64,000 nucleotides of DNA from JARYGU01 sp033795365. GTDB lineage: Bacteria > Pseudomonadota > Alphaproteobacteria > Rhizobiales > Rhizobiaceae. The stretch is from contig JARYGU010000006.1 of NCBI GenBank assembly GCA_033795365.1, positions 197,703 to 261,702 on the forward strand. Reading direction: 5' to 3'. This document shows positions 9,057 to 18,358 of the stretch, in pieces. How positions within the stretch are numbered: position 1 is the stretch's first letter; every line of letters begins with the position of its first letter. The translations under genes and the position numbers were made by a program. Under the pieces are notes generated by a model. It was not told the origin of the DNA, did no database searches, and saw nothing but the letters and a program-made list of their open reading frames with translations.

Positions 9057-9833
9057 ATGGCCGATGGCGAAAAGGACAGGCCGCAGGTCCTGCGCGAGAC
9101 CGACGACGAGGCGCGAAAGCTCGCCCGGATCCTCCTTCGCTCGGCGCGCAGTTGCGCGCTGGCCGTCATCGAGCCGGAGAGCGGCTCGCCTTTTGCCAGC
9201 CGGACGCTGACGGGTACCGACATCGACGGTGCGCCGGTCATTCTCGTTTCCGCGCTGTCGGTCCACACAAAGGCGCTGCGCCTGGACAGGCGGGCATCGC
9301 TCCTCGCCGGCGAACCGGGCAAGGGCGATCCGCTCGCCCATCCACGGCTGACCGTCATCGCAGAGGCTGAGGAAGTGCCGCGCGAGGCCGCCGGATACGC
9401 TCGACTGCGCGAACGCTTCGTGCGCCGGCATCCGAAGGCGAAGCTTTATGTGGACTTTCCCGATTTCACCTTCTTCCGGCTGGCGCCGCAGCGGGCTCAC
9501 CTGAACGGCGGTTTCGGCGAGGCCTATGTGCTGACCGCCGACGATCTGCTTATCCGATCTCCGGCCCGCGAAGCACTGTCGGAGATGGAAGGCGGCGCGG
9601 TCAATCACATGAACAGCGATCATTCCGAAGCGGCCGGCATCTATGCCCGCGTCTATTGCGATGCAGAGGACGCAAATTGGGTCATTGCCGGGATCGACGC
9701 AGCCGGCGTCGACCTTTCCTCCGGGAACCAGTTGCGGCGGCTGGAGTTTGAAAAGGAACTGGAAGAGCCCTCGGAACTAAGGTCCGTATTGGCACGTTTG
9801 CTTCGGGAAGCAAGGCTAAGCGGCCAAACCTGA
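9057..9833 (+). CDS. HugZ-family FMN-binding split-barrel protein
   Basis: A protein of about 258 residues. An N-terminal pyridoxamine-5'-phosphate-oxidase-like split barrel (roughly residues 15-150) is followed by a DUF2470-type domain around the motif AVNHMNSDHSEAAGIYAR. Homologues such as HugZ bind or degrade haem, but haem-contact residues cannot be confirmed here. The start giving MADGEKDRPQ is preferred because GGAAAGGAAGG lies directly upstream; an ATG seven codons earlier has no such site. It follows the choline operon by about 80 bp and may be a separate unit. Confidence 0.8.
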   Translation: MADGEKDRPQVLRETDDEARKLARILLRSARSCALAVIEPESGSPFASRTLTGTDIDGAPVILVSALSVHTKALRLDRRASLLAGEPGKGDPLAHPRLTVIAEAEEVPREAAGYARLRERFVRRHPKAKLYVDFPDFTFFRLAPQRAHLNGGFGEAYVLTADDLLIRSPAREALSEMEGGAVNHMNSDHSEAAGIYARVYCDAEDANWVIAGIDAAGVDLSSGNQLRRLEFEKELEEPSELRSVLARLLREARLSGQT

Positions 9834-10056
9834 GTCCGAAAGGCCGCCGACAATCGCAAAATCACCCTTTCCCGGCTCCAAGAAGAGCGAAACCGCATCG
9901 GAAGCGGGATAAGCGAAGCGTCACAAAACTAGCGCAGAACGTGCAAGCCTACCCCGATTTCTTGCTCTTGATGGGTGCGGTTTTGTTTATATGCTTACAA
10001 GCAGATTAATTGAAATTCTCGTCATTTGAAGCGGAAACGCCCCAAAGGAGTTTCGA

Positions 10057-10395
10057 ATGGATAAGATTTCCGACAGCGAACAGGCGCAGGCCGAGGTTGC
10101 ATCCGCCTTTCTGTCCGCCATGGCCAATCCCAAACGCCTGCTCATCCTGAAAGTGCTCGTCGAGGGGGAGATCGCCGTCGGCGCGCTCGCCAATCAGGTG
10201 GGTCTCAGCCAGTCCGCTCTCTCGCAGCATCTCTCGAAGCTGCGTGCGCAGAATCTGGTGACGACCCGCCGCGATGCGCAGACGATCTACTACTCCAGCA
10301 AATCCGAAGCGGTCATGACGATCCTCTCGGCGCTCGACCAGATCTACGGCCATAAGAACGAAGCGGTTGCAGGCAAGAAGCTCAGGATCGCCTGA
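10057..10395 (+). CDS. nolR: ArsR-family regulator, NolR-like
   Basis: A 112-residue winged-helix repressor. The recognition region GALANQVGLSQSALSQHLSK (residues about 49-68) and AQNLVTTRRDAQTIYYSS closely match NolR of Sinorhizobium. No ArsR metal-binding CxC motif is present, as in NolR. NolR represses nod and core metabolic genes in S. meliloti; here it stands alone with no nodulation genes in view. GGAG occurs in the CAAAGGAGTTTCGAATG leader. A strong terminator follows. The family is certain; orthology to NolR is a good inference. Confidence 0.8.
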   Translation: MDKISDSEQAQAEVASAFLSAMANPKRLLILKVLVEGEIAVGALANQVGLSQSALSQHLSKLRAQNLVTTRRDAQTIYYSSKSEAVMTILSALDQIYGHKNEAVAGKKLRIA

Positions 10396-10422
10396 GGTTC
10401 TATAGCGGCAGGATAAAAGACG

Positions 10423-10459
10423 GACAGGCGGAGGGATGTTGCTCCGCCTGTCTGTTTTT
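10423..10459 (+). terminator. Intrinsic terminator after the NolR-like gene
   Basis: A perfect 11-bp stem, GACAGGCGGAG / CTCCGCCTGTC, with an 8-base loop is followed by TGTTTTTG. It is the clearest rho-independent terminator in this part of the window. Confidence 0.85.
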
Positions 10460-10626
10460 GGTGCCTTGTCTCTCCGGACGAGACCTGTTTTCGTGACCCG
10501 GAGAAAAAACGGAAACGCTCCAGGCTTGACGGTCGAGGAGGCCTTGATAATTTGACCGGCGGGTAAAAAACTTCATCACCTGCCCGGGAATGGCCCCCGA
10601 ACCCGACAAAGGCCATGGAGATCCTC

Positions 10627-11952
10627 ATGTCCAACCGCCTCAACACCCCGAACGACCTGCGCGCCTTCTGGATGCCGTTCACGGCAAACCGGCAGTTCAA
10701 GAAGGAGCCGCGGCTCTTCGTCAGCGCCAAGGACATGTATTACACCACCCATGACGGCCGTCAGGTGCTGGACGGCACCGCAGGCCTCTGGTGCGTCAAC
10801 GCCGGGCACTGCCGCCCCAAGATCACCGAGGCGATCCGCGAGCAGGCCGGCGAGCTCGACTATGCGCCGGCCTTCCAGCTCGGTCATCCGAAGGCCTTCG
10901 AGCTTGCCAACCGGCTGGTCGACATCGCGCCGGAAGGCATGAATCATGTTCTCTACACGAATTCCGGCTCCGAATCGGTCGACACCGCCCTGAAGGTGGC
11001 GCTCGCCTATCACCGCGCAAGGGGAGATGGCGCCCGCACCCGGCTGATCGGCCGCGAGCGCGGCTATCACGGCGTCAATTTCGGCGGCATCTCCGTCGGC
11101 GGCATCGTCTCCAACCGCAAGATGTTCGGCACGCTCCTGACCGGCGTCGACCATATGCCGCACACCCACATGCCGGAGAAGAACGCCTTCACCCGCGGCG
11201 AGCCGGAGCACGGCGGCGACATCGCCTCGGAACTGAACCGCATCATCACCTTGCACGACGCCTCGACCATCGCCGCCGTCATCGTCGAGCCGGTCGCAGG
11301 TTCGACCGGCGTGCTGATCCCGCCGAAAGGATATCTGCAGAAACTGCGCGAGATCTGCACGCAGCACGGCATCCTTTTGATCTTCGACGAGGTCATCACC
11401 GGCTACGGCCGCCTCGGCGCGCCCTTCGCGGCCCAGTATTTCGACGTGAAGCCGGATATCATCACCACCGCCAAGGGGCTGACCAACGGCGTGATCCCGA
11501 TGGGCGCGGTTTTCGTCACCTCCGAAATCCACGACGCCTTCATGACCGGTCCGGAGCACCTGATCGAGTTCTTCCACGGCTACACCTATTCCGGCAACCC
11601 GATCGCGTCCGCCGCCGCCATTGCTACGCTCGACACCTACCGGGAAGAGGGCCTGCTGACGCGCGCAGCCGACCTCGCCTCCTACTGGGAGGACGCGCTG
11701 CATTCGCTGAAGGACTGCCCGAATGTGATCGACGTGCGCAATATCGGCCTGATCGGCGCGATCGAGCTTTCGCCCATCGCCGGAGAGCCGACCAAGCGCA
11801 CCTTCACGGCCTTCCTCAAGGCCTATGAAAAAGGCCTGCTGATCCGCACCACCGGCGACATCATCGCCCTCTCCCCGCCGCTGATCATCGAGAAGCATCA
11901 CATCGACGAGCTCTTCGGCAAGCTCCGCGAGATCCTGCAGAACAATATCTGA
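10627..11952 (+). CDS. Omega-amino acid:pyruvate aminotransferase (class III)
   Basis: A protein of about 441 residues in the class III PLP-dependent aminotransferase family, closest in sequence style to beta-alanine/omega-amino-acid:pyruvate transaminases (EC 2.6.1.18). The PLP-phosphate loop YTNSGSESVDTALK, the aspartate in LIFDEVITGYGR and the Schiff-base lysine in ITTAKGLTNGVIPMG are all present. The start giving MSNRLNTPND is favoured by GGAGAT directly upstream over an ATG four codons earlier. It converts beta-alanine or similar amines to semialdehydes. The substrate is inferred from family resemblance. Confidence 0.88.
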   Translation: MSNRLNTPNDLRAFWMPFTANRQFKKEPRLFVSAKDMYYTTHDGRQVLDGTAGLWCVNAGHCRPKITEAIREQAGELDYAPAFQLGHPKAFELANRLVDIAPEGMNHVLYTNSGSESVDTALKVALAYHRARGDGARTRLIGRERGYHGVNFGGISVGGIVSNRKMFGTLLTGVDHMPHTHMPEKNAFTRGEPEHGGDIASELNRIITLHDASTIAAVIVEPVAGSTGVLIPPKGYLQKLREICTQHGILLIFDEVITGYGRLGAPFAAQYFDVKPDIITTAKGLTNGVIPMGAVFVTSEIHDAFMTGPEHLIEFFHGYTYSGNPIASAAAIATLDTYREEGLLTRAADLASYWEDALHSLKDCPNVIDVRNIGLIGAIELSPIAGEPTKRTFTAFLKAYEKGLLIRTTGDIIALSPPLIIEKHHIDELFGKLREILQNNI

Positions 11953-12002
11953 CGGACATTTGCGCCTGTGGGTCGGAACGGCCCCACCACCGCGCTATTC
12001 GA

Positions 12003-12030
12003 AGGCGGCCTCACGAGACCGCCTTTCGTG
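12003..12030 (+). terminator. Intrinsic terminator after the aminotransferase
   Basis: AAGGCGG and CCGCCTT arms around a short loop (CCTCACGAGA) are followed by TCGTGTTT. It lies between two convergent genes and may act in both directions, although the T-run is only moderate. Confidence 0.6.
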
Positions 12031-12072
12031 TTTCCAAGCCCGTATGACTGCGCGGGCGATCCTCCGCGGACG

Positions 12073-14484
12073 TCATTCCGGCAGCGCATAGGCGATCACC
12101 TGGTCCCCGATCGGCGTCTCCATGAAGTGGTGCCCGCCGGTCATGATGACCACATATTGACGGCCGTTCACCTCGTAGGTCATCGGGTTCGCCTGCCCGC
12201 CGGCCGGCAGCGCGTCCTGCCAGACCGTCTCGCCGGTTTCGATGTCGATCGCGCGGATGAGATCGTCGGTCGCCGCGGCGATGAACATCAGTCCGCCGGC
12301 CGTGATCACGCCGCCGGCATTGTTCGGCGTGCCGATGGTCACCGGCAGCATGGAAGGAATGCCGAAGGGACCGTTCTTGCGGGCCGTGCCGAACGGCCTG
12401 TCCCAGATCATCTCGCCCGACGCCAGCTCGATCGCGCGAATTCCGCCATAGGGCGGCTCCTTGCAGAGCAATCCGGTCACGGGCATCCGCCAGCCGGCAT
12501 TGACATCAATGGCGTAGGGCGCGCCGGCCTGGGGGTCGCCCGCCCCTTCCGCGCCGCTCCCGAGATCTCCGCCGCGGGCTTCGCTGCGCGGCGCCCATCC
12601 CATCTCGTCCGCCTCCGCGCGCGGCACGAGGCGGTTGTGATTGGGCATGTCGTTGTAGTTGGCGATGATCAGCCCGCGCGAGGGATCGACGGCGATTCCG
12701 CCCCAGTCCGAGCCGCCATTGTAGCCGGGATACTGGATCCAGTGCGTGTCGCTCGTGGGCGCCGTGTAGAAGCCTTCATAGCTCGCCTGGCGGAACTGGA
12801 TGCGGCAGAACATCTGATCGATCGGCGACATTCCCCACATGTTGGCTTCGGTGAGTTCCGGCTTGCGAAGCGTATGATAGAGCGAGAAAGGCTGTGTCGG
12901 CGACCGGCGCTCCGGCTCCACCCCGCCCTGCGGAACGGGCCTTTCCTCGACGCGGGTCAGCGGCTGCCCGGTGCGCCTGTCGAGCACATAGATGTCCCCC
13001 TGCTTGGAAGGCAGGAGAAGTGCAGGAACGGGATCGCCGTTCGGCCCCGGAAAATCGACGAGGGTCGCCTGCGAGCCGAGATCGTAATCCCACACGTCGA
13101 CATGCACCGTCTGGAAATGCCAGGCGGGTTTGCCGGTCGTCACGTCCAGCGCCACGAGCGAGGTGGAATAGCGGTCCTCGATCTCGGATCGGCTTCCGCT
13201 CCAGTAATCTACCGCCGAATTGCCCATCGGCAGATAGACGAGACCGAGTTCCTCGTCGCCGCTCGCCGTCGTCCACATGTTCGGCGTGCCGCGCGTATAG
13301 GTCTGCCCTTCCGGCGGCAAGCCGGTGATGTCGGGCCGGGCCATGTCCCACGCCCAGCGAAGCTCGCCTGTCACCGCGTCGAATCCCTGGATGACGCCGG
13401 AAGGCGCAGTCCGCTCCTGCCCGTCCAGAACCTGGTGCCCCGTGACGACGACGCCGCGCACGATGGTCGGGGCCGACGTGATGGAAACCATGCCCGGAAA
13501 AACGTCGCCCATGCCGCGCTTGATGTCGACGGCGCCGTTGTCGCCGAAGTCGGCGCAGGGCGTGCCCGAGCCCGCATCGACGGCGATCAGGCGCCCGTCG
13601 AGCGTGCCTTCGATGATACGGCGCGCGCAAACCTGCCCCTGCGCGGCGTTCGGCACCTCGTAATAGGCCACGCCCCGGCAGGCGGCCGTGTAGGGAATCC
13701 ACTCGTCGGCGACCTGGGGATCATGGCGCCAGCGCTCCGTGCCGGTGGCGGCGTCATAGGCGATGAGAATGTTCTTCGCCGAGCAGAGATAGAGCGTGTC
13801 GCCGATCTTCAGCGGGGTCGTTTCCGCACCGTATTCGTTGTCGTCGAGGTCTTCGGGAAGATCCCCGGTATGGGCGACCCAGACCCTTTCGAGCTGAGCG
13901 ACATTGTCCTTGTTGATCTGGTCGAGCGGAGAGAACCGGCGCGCACTGTAGCTGCCGCCGTAAGCAGGCCAGTCGCTGCCGGGCTCGCGCAAAGAGGGCT
14001 CGTTCATGGCGAAGAGACCCGACATGGGCAAGGGCGCGTTGACCGTGGGGGCATTGCGCACGGCAATTCCGTAACCCGCGACGGCCAGCACGACGACGAC
14101 GGCGATGGCGGAAGCCAAAGCCGAACGGAACCGGAAACGGTAAGGCACGAGCACGGGAAGCGTAAGAAGTACCAGCACCAGGAGAACGGCGGGCGGTATG
14201 ACGCGCGGCACCAACGCCCAGCCCCTGAGCCCCACCTCCCAGAACGCCCAGGCGACAGTCAGGATGAAGACGACGCCGTAGACTGCGGCACCGAGCGTCC
14301 GGAGCCGGAACAGCAGGTAGCCCGAGATCAGAAGGCCGATGCCCGCGAGGACGTAATAGGCCGAACCGCCGAGATAGAGGAGGTAAGCGCCGCCGATTGC
14401 CAGAACGGCGCCGATCAATAGCAGCACCACGGCTAGAATTCGAGTGAGCACGACCCCGATACCGTTGCGGCGGATTTCCTCCAT
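12073..14484 (-). CDS. gcd: Membrane-bound PQQ-dependent glucose/quinate dehydrogenase
   Basis: An 803-residue quinoprotein dehydrogenase of the glucose/quinate/shikimate group. The first ~130 residues hold four or five transmembrane helices (LLLIGAVLAIGGAYLLYLG and following). The remainder is a periplasmic eight-bladed propeller with repeated tryptophan-docking segments (for example WRHDPQ, WHFQTVHVDVWDYDLGSQ). GDWPAYGG-like and GTPNMWTTA segments are typical of the family. It oxidises glucose to gluconolactone in the periplasm and passes electrons to ubiquinone, provided PQQ is available; no pqq genes lie in the window. The length matches Gcd. Glucose is the likeliest substrate. Confidence 0.9.
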   Translation of the reverse strand: MEEIRRNGIGVVLTRILAVVLLLIGAVLAIGGAYLLYLGGSAYYVLAGIGLLISGYLLFRLRTLGAAVYGVVFILTVAWAFWEVGLRGWALVPRVIPPAVLLVLVLLTLPVLVPYRFRFRSALASAIAVVVVLAVAGYGIAVRNAPTVNAPLPMSGLFAMNEPSLREPGSDWPAYGGSYSARRFSPLDQINKDNVAQLERVWVAHTGDLPEDLDDNEYGAETTPLKIGDTLYLCSAKNILIAYDAATGTERWRHDPQVADEWIPYTAACRGVAYYEVPNAAQGQVCARRIIEGTLDGRLIAVDAGSGTPCADFGDNGAVDIKRGMGDVFPGMVSITSAPTIVRGVVVTGHQVLDGQERTAPSGVIQGFDAVTGELRWAWDMARPDITGLPPEGQTYTRGTPNMWTTASGDEELGLVYLPMGNSAVDYWSGSRSEIEDRYSTSLVALDVTTGKPAWHFQTVHVDVWDYDLGSQATLVDFPGPNGDPVPALLLPSKQGDIYVLDRRTGQPLTRVEERPVPQGGVEPERRSPTQPFSLYHTLRKPELTEANMWGMSPIDQMFCRIQFRQASYEGFYTAPTSDTHWIQYPGYNGGSDWGGIAVDPSRGLIIANYNDMPNHNRLVPRAEADEMGWAPRSEARGGDLGSGAEGAGDPQAGAPYAIDVNAGWRMPVTGLLCKEPPYGGIRAIELASGEMIWDRPFGTARKNGPFGIPSMLPVTIGTPNNAGGVITAGGLMFIAAATDDLIRAIDIETGETVWQDALPAGGQANPMTYEVNGRQYVVIMTGGHHFMETPIGDQVIAYALPE

Positions 14485-14667
14485 CGTTGACCTCCCTTAC
14501 GTTGTCCTGGCGTTTCCCTTTCCATTTGGAGCAGCAGGAAAAGAAGGCAATGCCCCTCGCCCGGAAGAAATGGCGGGCGACGGAGGCGACAAGAAGCGCG
14601 CCCGCCCCTTTCCCTTCGACGCTCATCGCCGCTAAACTCCCGGCAAGCCAAATCGGAGCACATGTAC

Positions 14668-16362
14668 ATGACGAGACTCGAACGCCTGATCGATCAGGGA
14701 ACCGGCCGGGAACCCGCGGATATCGTGCTGAAGGGCGGGCGGTTCTTCGATCTCGTCACCGGCGAGCTCGTCGCCTCCGACATCGCCATCTGCGGCGACA
14801 GGATCGTCGGCACATGCGGCGACTACAGCGGCCGCGAGGAGATCGACATTGCCGGCCGCATCGTCGTGCCCGGCTTCATCGATACGCATCTGCACATCGA
14901 ATCCTCCCTGGTCACGCCTCACGAATTCGACCGCTGCGTACTGCCCTACGGCGTGACCACGGCGATCTGCGATCCGCACGAGATCGCCAACGTACTCGGC
15001 ACGGAGGGCATCCAGTTCTTTCTCGACAGCGCCGAGCAGACGATCATGGATATCCGCGTGCAGCTGTCCTCCTGCGTGCCGGCGACCCATCTGGAGACCT
15101 CGGGCGCCGATCTGCCGGTCGAGCGGCTGGTGCCGTTCCGCACGCATCCGAAGGTCATCGGGCTTGCGGAGTTCATGAACTTCCCCGGCGTGATCCACAA
15201 GGATCCGATCTGCCTCGCCAAGCTCGAAGCCTTCCAGGACGGTCATGTCGACGGCCATGCGCCGCTTTTGAGGGGCAACGACCTCAACGGCTACCTCGCC
15301 GCCGGCATCCGCACCGACCACGAATGCACGACGGCCGAGGAGGCGCTGGAGAAGATCCGCAAGGGAATGCACATCCTCGTGCGCGAGGGTTCGGTCTCGA
15401 AGGACCTGCTGGCGCTTCTCCCCGTCGTCACCGAGCGGCTTTCCCCCTTCATTGCGTTCTGCACCGACGACCGCAATCCGCTGGACATCGCTGAAGAAGG
15501 CCATCTCGATCACATGATCCGAACCGCGATCGCCCATGGCCGGGCGCCCCTTGCCGTCTACCGCGCCGCCTCGATCTCCGCCGCAAAGGCTTTCGGCCTT
15601 TCCGATCGCGGCCTCGTCGCCCCCGGCTGGCGGGCAGACCTAGCCGTCGTCGATACGCTGGAAAACTGCAGGGCCGAGATCGTCTTCTCGGCCGGCCGGC
15701 GGGTGACGGATGCGCTTTTTGCCCGGCGCAGGCCGGTCGATCCCGTCGGACTGGACAGCGTGAAGGCAAGGCCGGTGACCGCCGCCCAGTTCGCCGTACC
15801 GGTCATCGAGGGTGAGGCGCCGGTGATCGGCGTCATGCCGGGCAAGATTATTACCGAGCACCGCCGCTACCGGCTGCCCTCGCAGGGGAACCAGACCGTC
15901 GCCGATCTCGAACGTGACATCCTCAAGGTCGCCGTCATCGAGCGACACGGCAAGAACGGCAACCACGCCAACGGCTTCGTGCAGGGCTTCGGCCTGAAGA
16001 AGGGCGCCATCGCCTCGACCGTCGGCCACGACAGCCACAATATCTGCGTCGTCGGCGCCAGCGACGAGGATATGGCGCTCGCGGCGAACCGACTCGGCGA
16101 GATCAAGGGCGGCTTCGTCGTCGTCGAGGACGGAAGGATCACCGGCGAGATCGCGCTGCCGGTCGCGGGCCTCATGAGCCTCATGCCCTACGAGGATGTT
16201 CGCGACACGCTGCGCCACTTGCGCAAGGCCGCGTTCGCGCTGGGCGCGACGTTGGAAGAACCTTTCCTGCAGCTCGCCTTCCTGCCGCTGCCGGTCATCC
16301 CGCACCTGAAGATTTCGGACAGGGGAATGGTCGATGTCGACCGCTTCAGCCTGATCGGCTGA
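14668..16362 (+). CDS. ade: Adenine deaminase
   Basis: A 564-residue amidohydrolase of the bacterial adenine deaminase family (EC 3.5.4.2), which converts adenine to hypoxanthine and ammonia. It shows the metal site PGFIDTHLHIESS, the CDPHEIANVLG segment, the FCTDDRNPLDI aspartates and the C-terminal domain with KNGNHANGFVQGFGLKKGA and VGHDSHNICVVG. The second of two nearby ATGs is chosen because GGAG lies 9 bases upstream of it but only 3 from the first. The product can feed the xanthine dehydrogenase encoded near 35-39 kb. Confidence 0.93.
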   Translation: MTRLERLIDQGTGREPADIVLKGGRFFDLVTGELVASDIAICGDRIVGTCGDYSGREEIDIAGRIVVPGFIDTHLHIESSLVTPHEFDRCVLPYGVTTAICDPHEIANVLGTEGIQFFLDSAEQTIMDIRVQLSSCVPATHLETSGADLPVERLVPFRTHPKVIGLAEFMNFPGVIHKDPICLAKLEAFQDGHVDGHAPLLRGNDLNGYLAAGIRTDHECTTAEEALEKIRKGMHILVREGSVSKDLLALLPVVTERLSPFIAFCTDDRNPLDIAEEGHLDHMIRTAIAHGRAPLAVYRAASISAAKAFGLSDRGLVAPGWRADLAVVDTLENCRAEIVFSAGRRVTDALFARRRPVDPVGLDSVKARPVTAAQFAVPVIEGEAPVIGVMPGKIITEHRRYRLPSQGNQTVADLERDILKVAVIERHGKNGNHANGFVQGFGLKKGAIASTVGHDSHNICVVGASDEDMALAANRLGEIKGGFVVVEDGRITGEIALPVAGLMSLMPYEDVRDTLRHLRKAAFALGATLEEPFLQLAFLPLPVIPHLKISDRGMVDVDRFSLIG

Positions 16363-16561
16363 TCCCTCCGCAACCGGCGCACCGGGAGATCGGCGCGACA
16401 TTGCGGAGCCGGCTCATGCCAACCCCGCAATCTGCAGCCGGAGCATCATGCTCCGACTCGCGATTATAGGGCCGCGCCGGCAAACTGACCAACTGAACCT
16501 TCGTCCGCGGGATGCGATGCCGAAATCGTGATCGCAACCGTCAGCCGGTGACGGGTTGCAT

Positions 16562-18205
16562 CTATATCCGTACGCAAGCCATATCCAGGGCGTCGAGTTC
16601 GACCGCACCGTTCCGGAGCTTCGCGCCGAAGCCGGGTACCGGCACCGGCTCCGCGAGCGTCAGCGATTTCGGCGGGACGAATTCGGACGGCTCGCGCGTC
16701 AGGTTGAACAGGAAGAGAAGCTTCTCCCCGTCCTTTTCGCGCGTAAAGGCCAGCATGTCCTGGTTCGAGGGGAGAAACGTCATCTCGCCTTCACAAACCG
16801 CGGCATGCGACCTGCGGAACGCCAGCGTCTCCCGATAGTGGTTGAGCACGGAGCCCAGTACCTTTTCCTGGCTGTCGGCAGCCAGGCGGACGTGGTCTGC
16901 AGGCACCGGCAGCCAGGGCTTTCCCGTACTGAACCCGGCATGCGCGGCATCCGCCTCCCAGGGCATCGGGGTGCGGCATCCGTCACGGCCCTTGAAGGCC
17001 GGCCAGAAGCGGATGCCATAGGGATCGCGCAGGTCCTCATAGGCAAGCTCCGCCTCCGTCAGTCCAAGCTCCTCGCCCTGATAGAGGCAGATCGACCCGC
17101 GCAGCGCCGAAAGCAAGGTGATCGCGAGCTTGGCCACCCGCTCCCTTTCCTCCGGCACGGTGACGAAGCGGCTGACATGTCGCATCACGTCGTGGTTGGA
17201 AAAGGCCCAGCACACCCAGCCGTCCTCGACCATCTTCTGGAAGTCCTCGACGCATTTGCGGATGTGGCGCGCCGTGAAATCCGGCCCGAGCAGGTCGAAG
17301 GTGTAGCACATGTGCAGCTTGTCGCCGCCGCCCGTGTAATCCGCGACCGTTTTCAGCGAACGGGCGCCGTCGCCCACCTCCCCGACGGACGTGCGGCCCT
17401 CGTACTCGTCGAGCAGCGAACGGAACCGCTTCAGGAAGGCGAGGTTCTCCGGCTGCGTCTTGTCGTAGCGATGCGTCTGCATGCCGTAGGGGTTCACCTC
17501 GGGCGCATCGAGCCCGACGGAATCCGGGTCCGGCTCGTGGGGCGGATTGTCCCTCAGCTTCTTGTCGTGGAAATAGAAGTTCACGGTGTCGAGCCGGAAC
17601 CCGTCGACGCCCCGGTCCAGCCAGAACCGGACCGTCTCGAGCACGGCCTTCTGAACCTCGGGATTGTGAAAGTTCAGGTCCGGCTGCGAAATCAGGAAGT
17701 TGTGCATGTAGTATTGCCGGCGCACGCCATCCCATTCCCAGCCGGGCCCGCCGAAAATCGAGAGCCAGTTGTTCGGCGCGGTCCCGTCCGGTTTCGGATC
17801 GGCCCAGACATACCAGTCGGCCTTGTCGTTGCTGCGGCTCGAGCGGCTTTCCTTGAACCAGGGATGCTGGTCGGAGGTATGCGAGATGACCTGGTCTATG
17901 ATGACCTTCATGCCCAGCCGGTGCGCCTCGCCGAGCATCTCGTCGAAATCGGCGAGCGTCCCGAACATCGGATCGACGTCGCAATAGTCGGAGACGTCGT
18001 ATCCCATATCCGCCATGGGAGACTTGAAGAAAGGGGAAAGCCAGATGGCGTCGACCCCGAGCGAGGCGATATGCGCCAGCCGCCGGGTTATTCCCTTCAG
18101 ATCGCCGATCCCGTCGCCGGTCGTGTCCTGGAAGGAGCGCGGATAGACCTGATAGATGACTGCGCCGCGCCACCAGTCCGCCGGCGATTTTTGCGAAGAT
18201 GCCAT
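16562..18205 (-). CDS. aglA: Alpha-glucosidase (GH13), AglA-like
   Basis: A 547-residue glycoside hydrolase family 13 enzyme. Catalytic residues are visible: the nucleophile Asp in GFRLDTVNFY, the acid/base Glu in SVGEVGDGA and the stabilising Asp in AFSNHDVMRH. The N-terminal WWRGAVIYQVYPRSFQD is typical of oligo-1,6-/alpha-glucosidases. There is no signal peptide, so it is cytoplasmic and cleaves imported maltose, sucrose or trehalose-type glucosides. In S. meliloti AglA lies in the aglEFGAK transport operon; here it stands alone, divergent from a sugar kinase. Confidence 0.88.
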   Translation of the reverse strand: MASSQKSPADWWRGAVIYQVYPRSFQDTTGDGIGDLKGITRRLAHIASLGVDAIWLSPFFKSPMADMGYDVSDYCDVDPMFGTLADFDEMLGEAHRLGMKVIIDQVISHTSDQHPWFKESRSSRSNDKADWYVWADPKPDGTAPNNWLSIFGGPGWEWDGVRRQYYMHNFLISQPDLNFHNPEVQKAVLETVRFWLDRGVDGFRLDTVNFYFHDKKLRDNPPHEPDPDSVGLDAPEVNPYGMQTHRYDKTQPENLAFLKRFRSLLDEYEGRTSVGEVGDGARSLKTVADYTGGGDKLHMCYTFDLLGPDFTARHIRKCVEDFQKMVEDGWVCWAFSNHDVMRHVSRFVTVPEERERVAKLAITLLSALRGSICLYQGEELGLTEAELAYEDLRDPYGIRFWPAFKGRDGCRTPMPWEADAAHAGFSTGKPWLPVPADHVRLAADSQEKVLGSVLNHYRETLAFRRSHAAVCEGEMTFLPSNQDMLAFTREKDGEKLLFLFNLTREPSEFVPPKSLTLAEPVPVPGFGAKLRNGAVELDALDMACVRI

Positions 18206-18358
18206 TTCCTAGCTCCGTGAAACGCTCGTGCGCAAAAGATGTATAGCCGCCGTCGGAGCGAGTAAACCGCAGCGCAGCAATTCCGCGCGGGAGCCTCGCT
18301 TGCGTCCGGGTCGCTTTGCCGGTATCTCCTGCGCGGCGGAGAGGCCCGGAGGAACCCT

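Noticed and set aside
11968..14421. An 817-codon plus-strand frame opposite gcd
   Set aside because: It is longer than many real genes, but its composition is that of an antisense frame and the minus strand encodes a recognisable quinoprotein dehydrogenase.
16556..18220. A 554-codon plus-strand frame opposite the alpha-glucosidase
   Set aside because: It matches no family; the minus strand carries all GH13 catalytic motifs.
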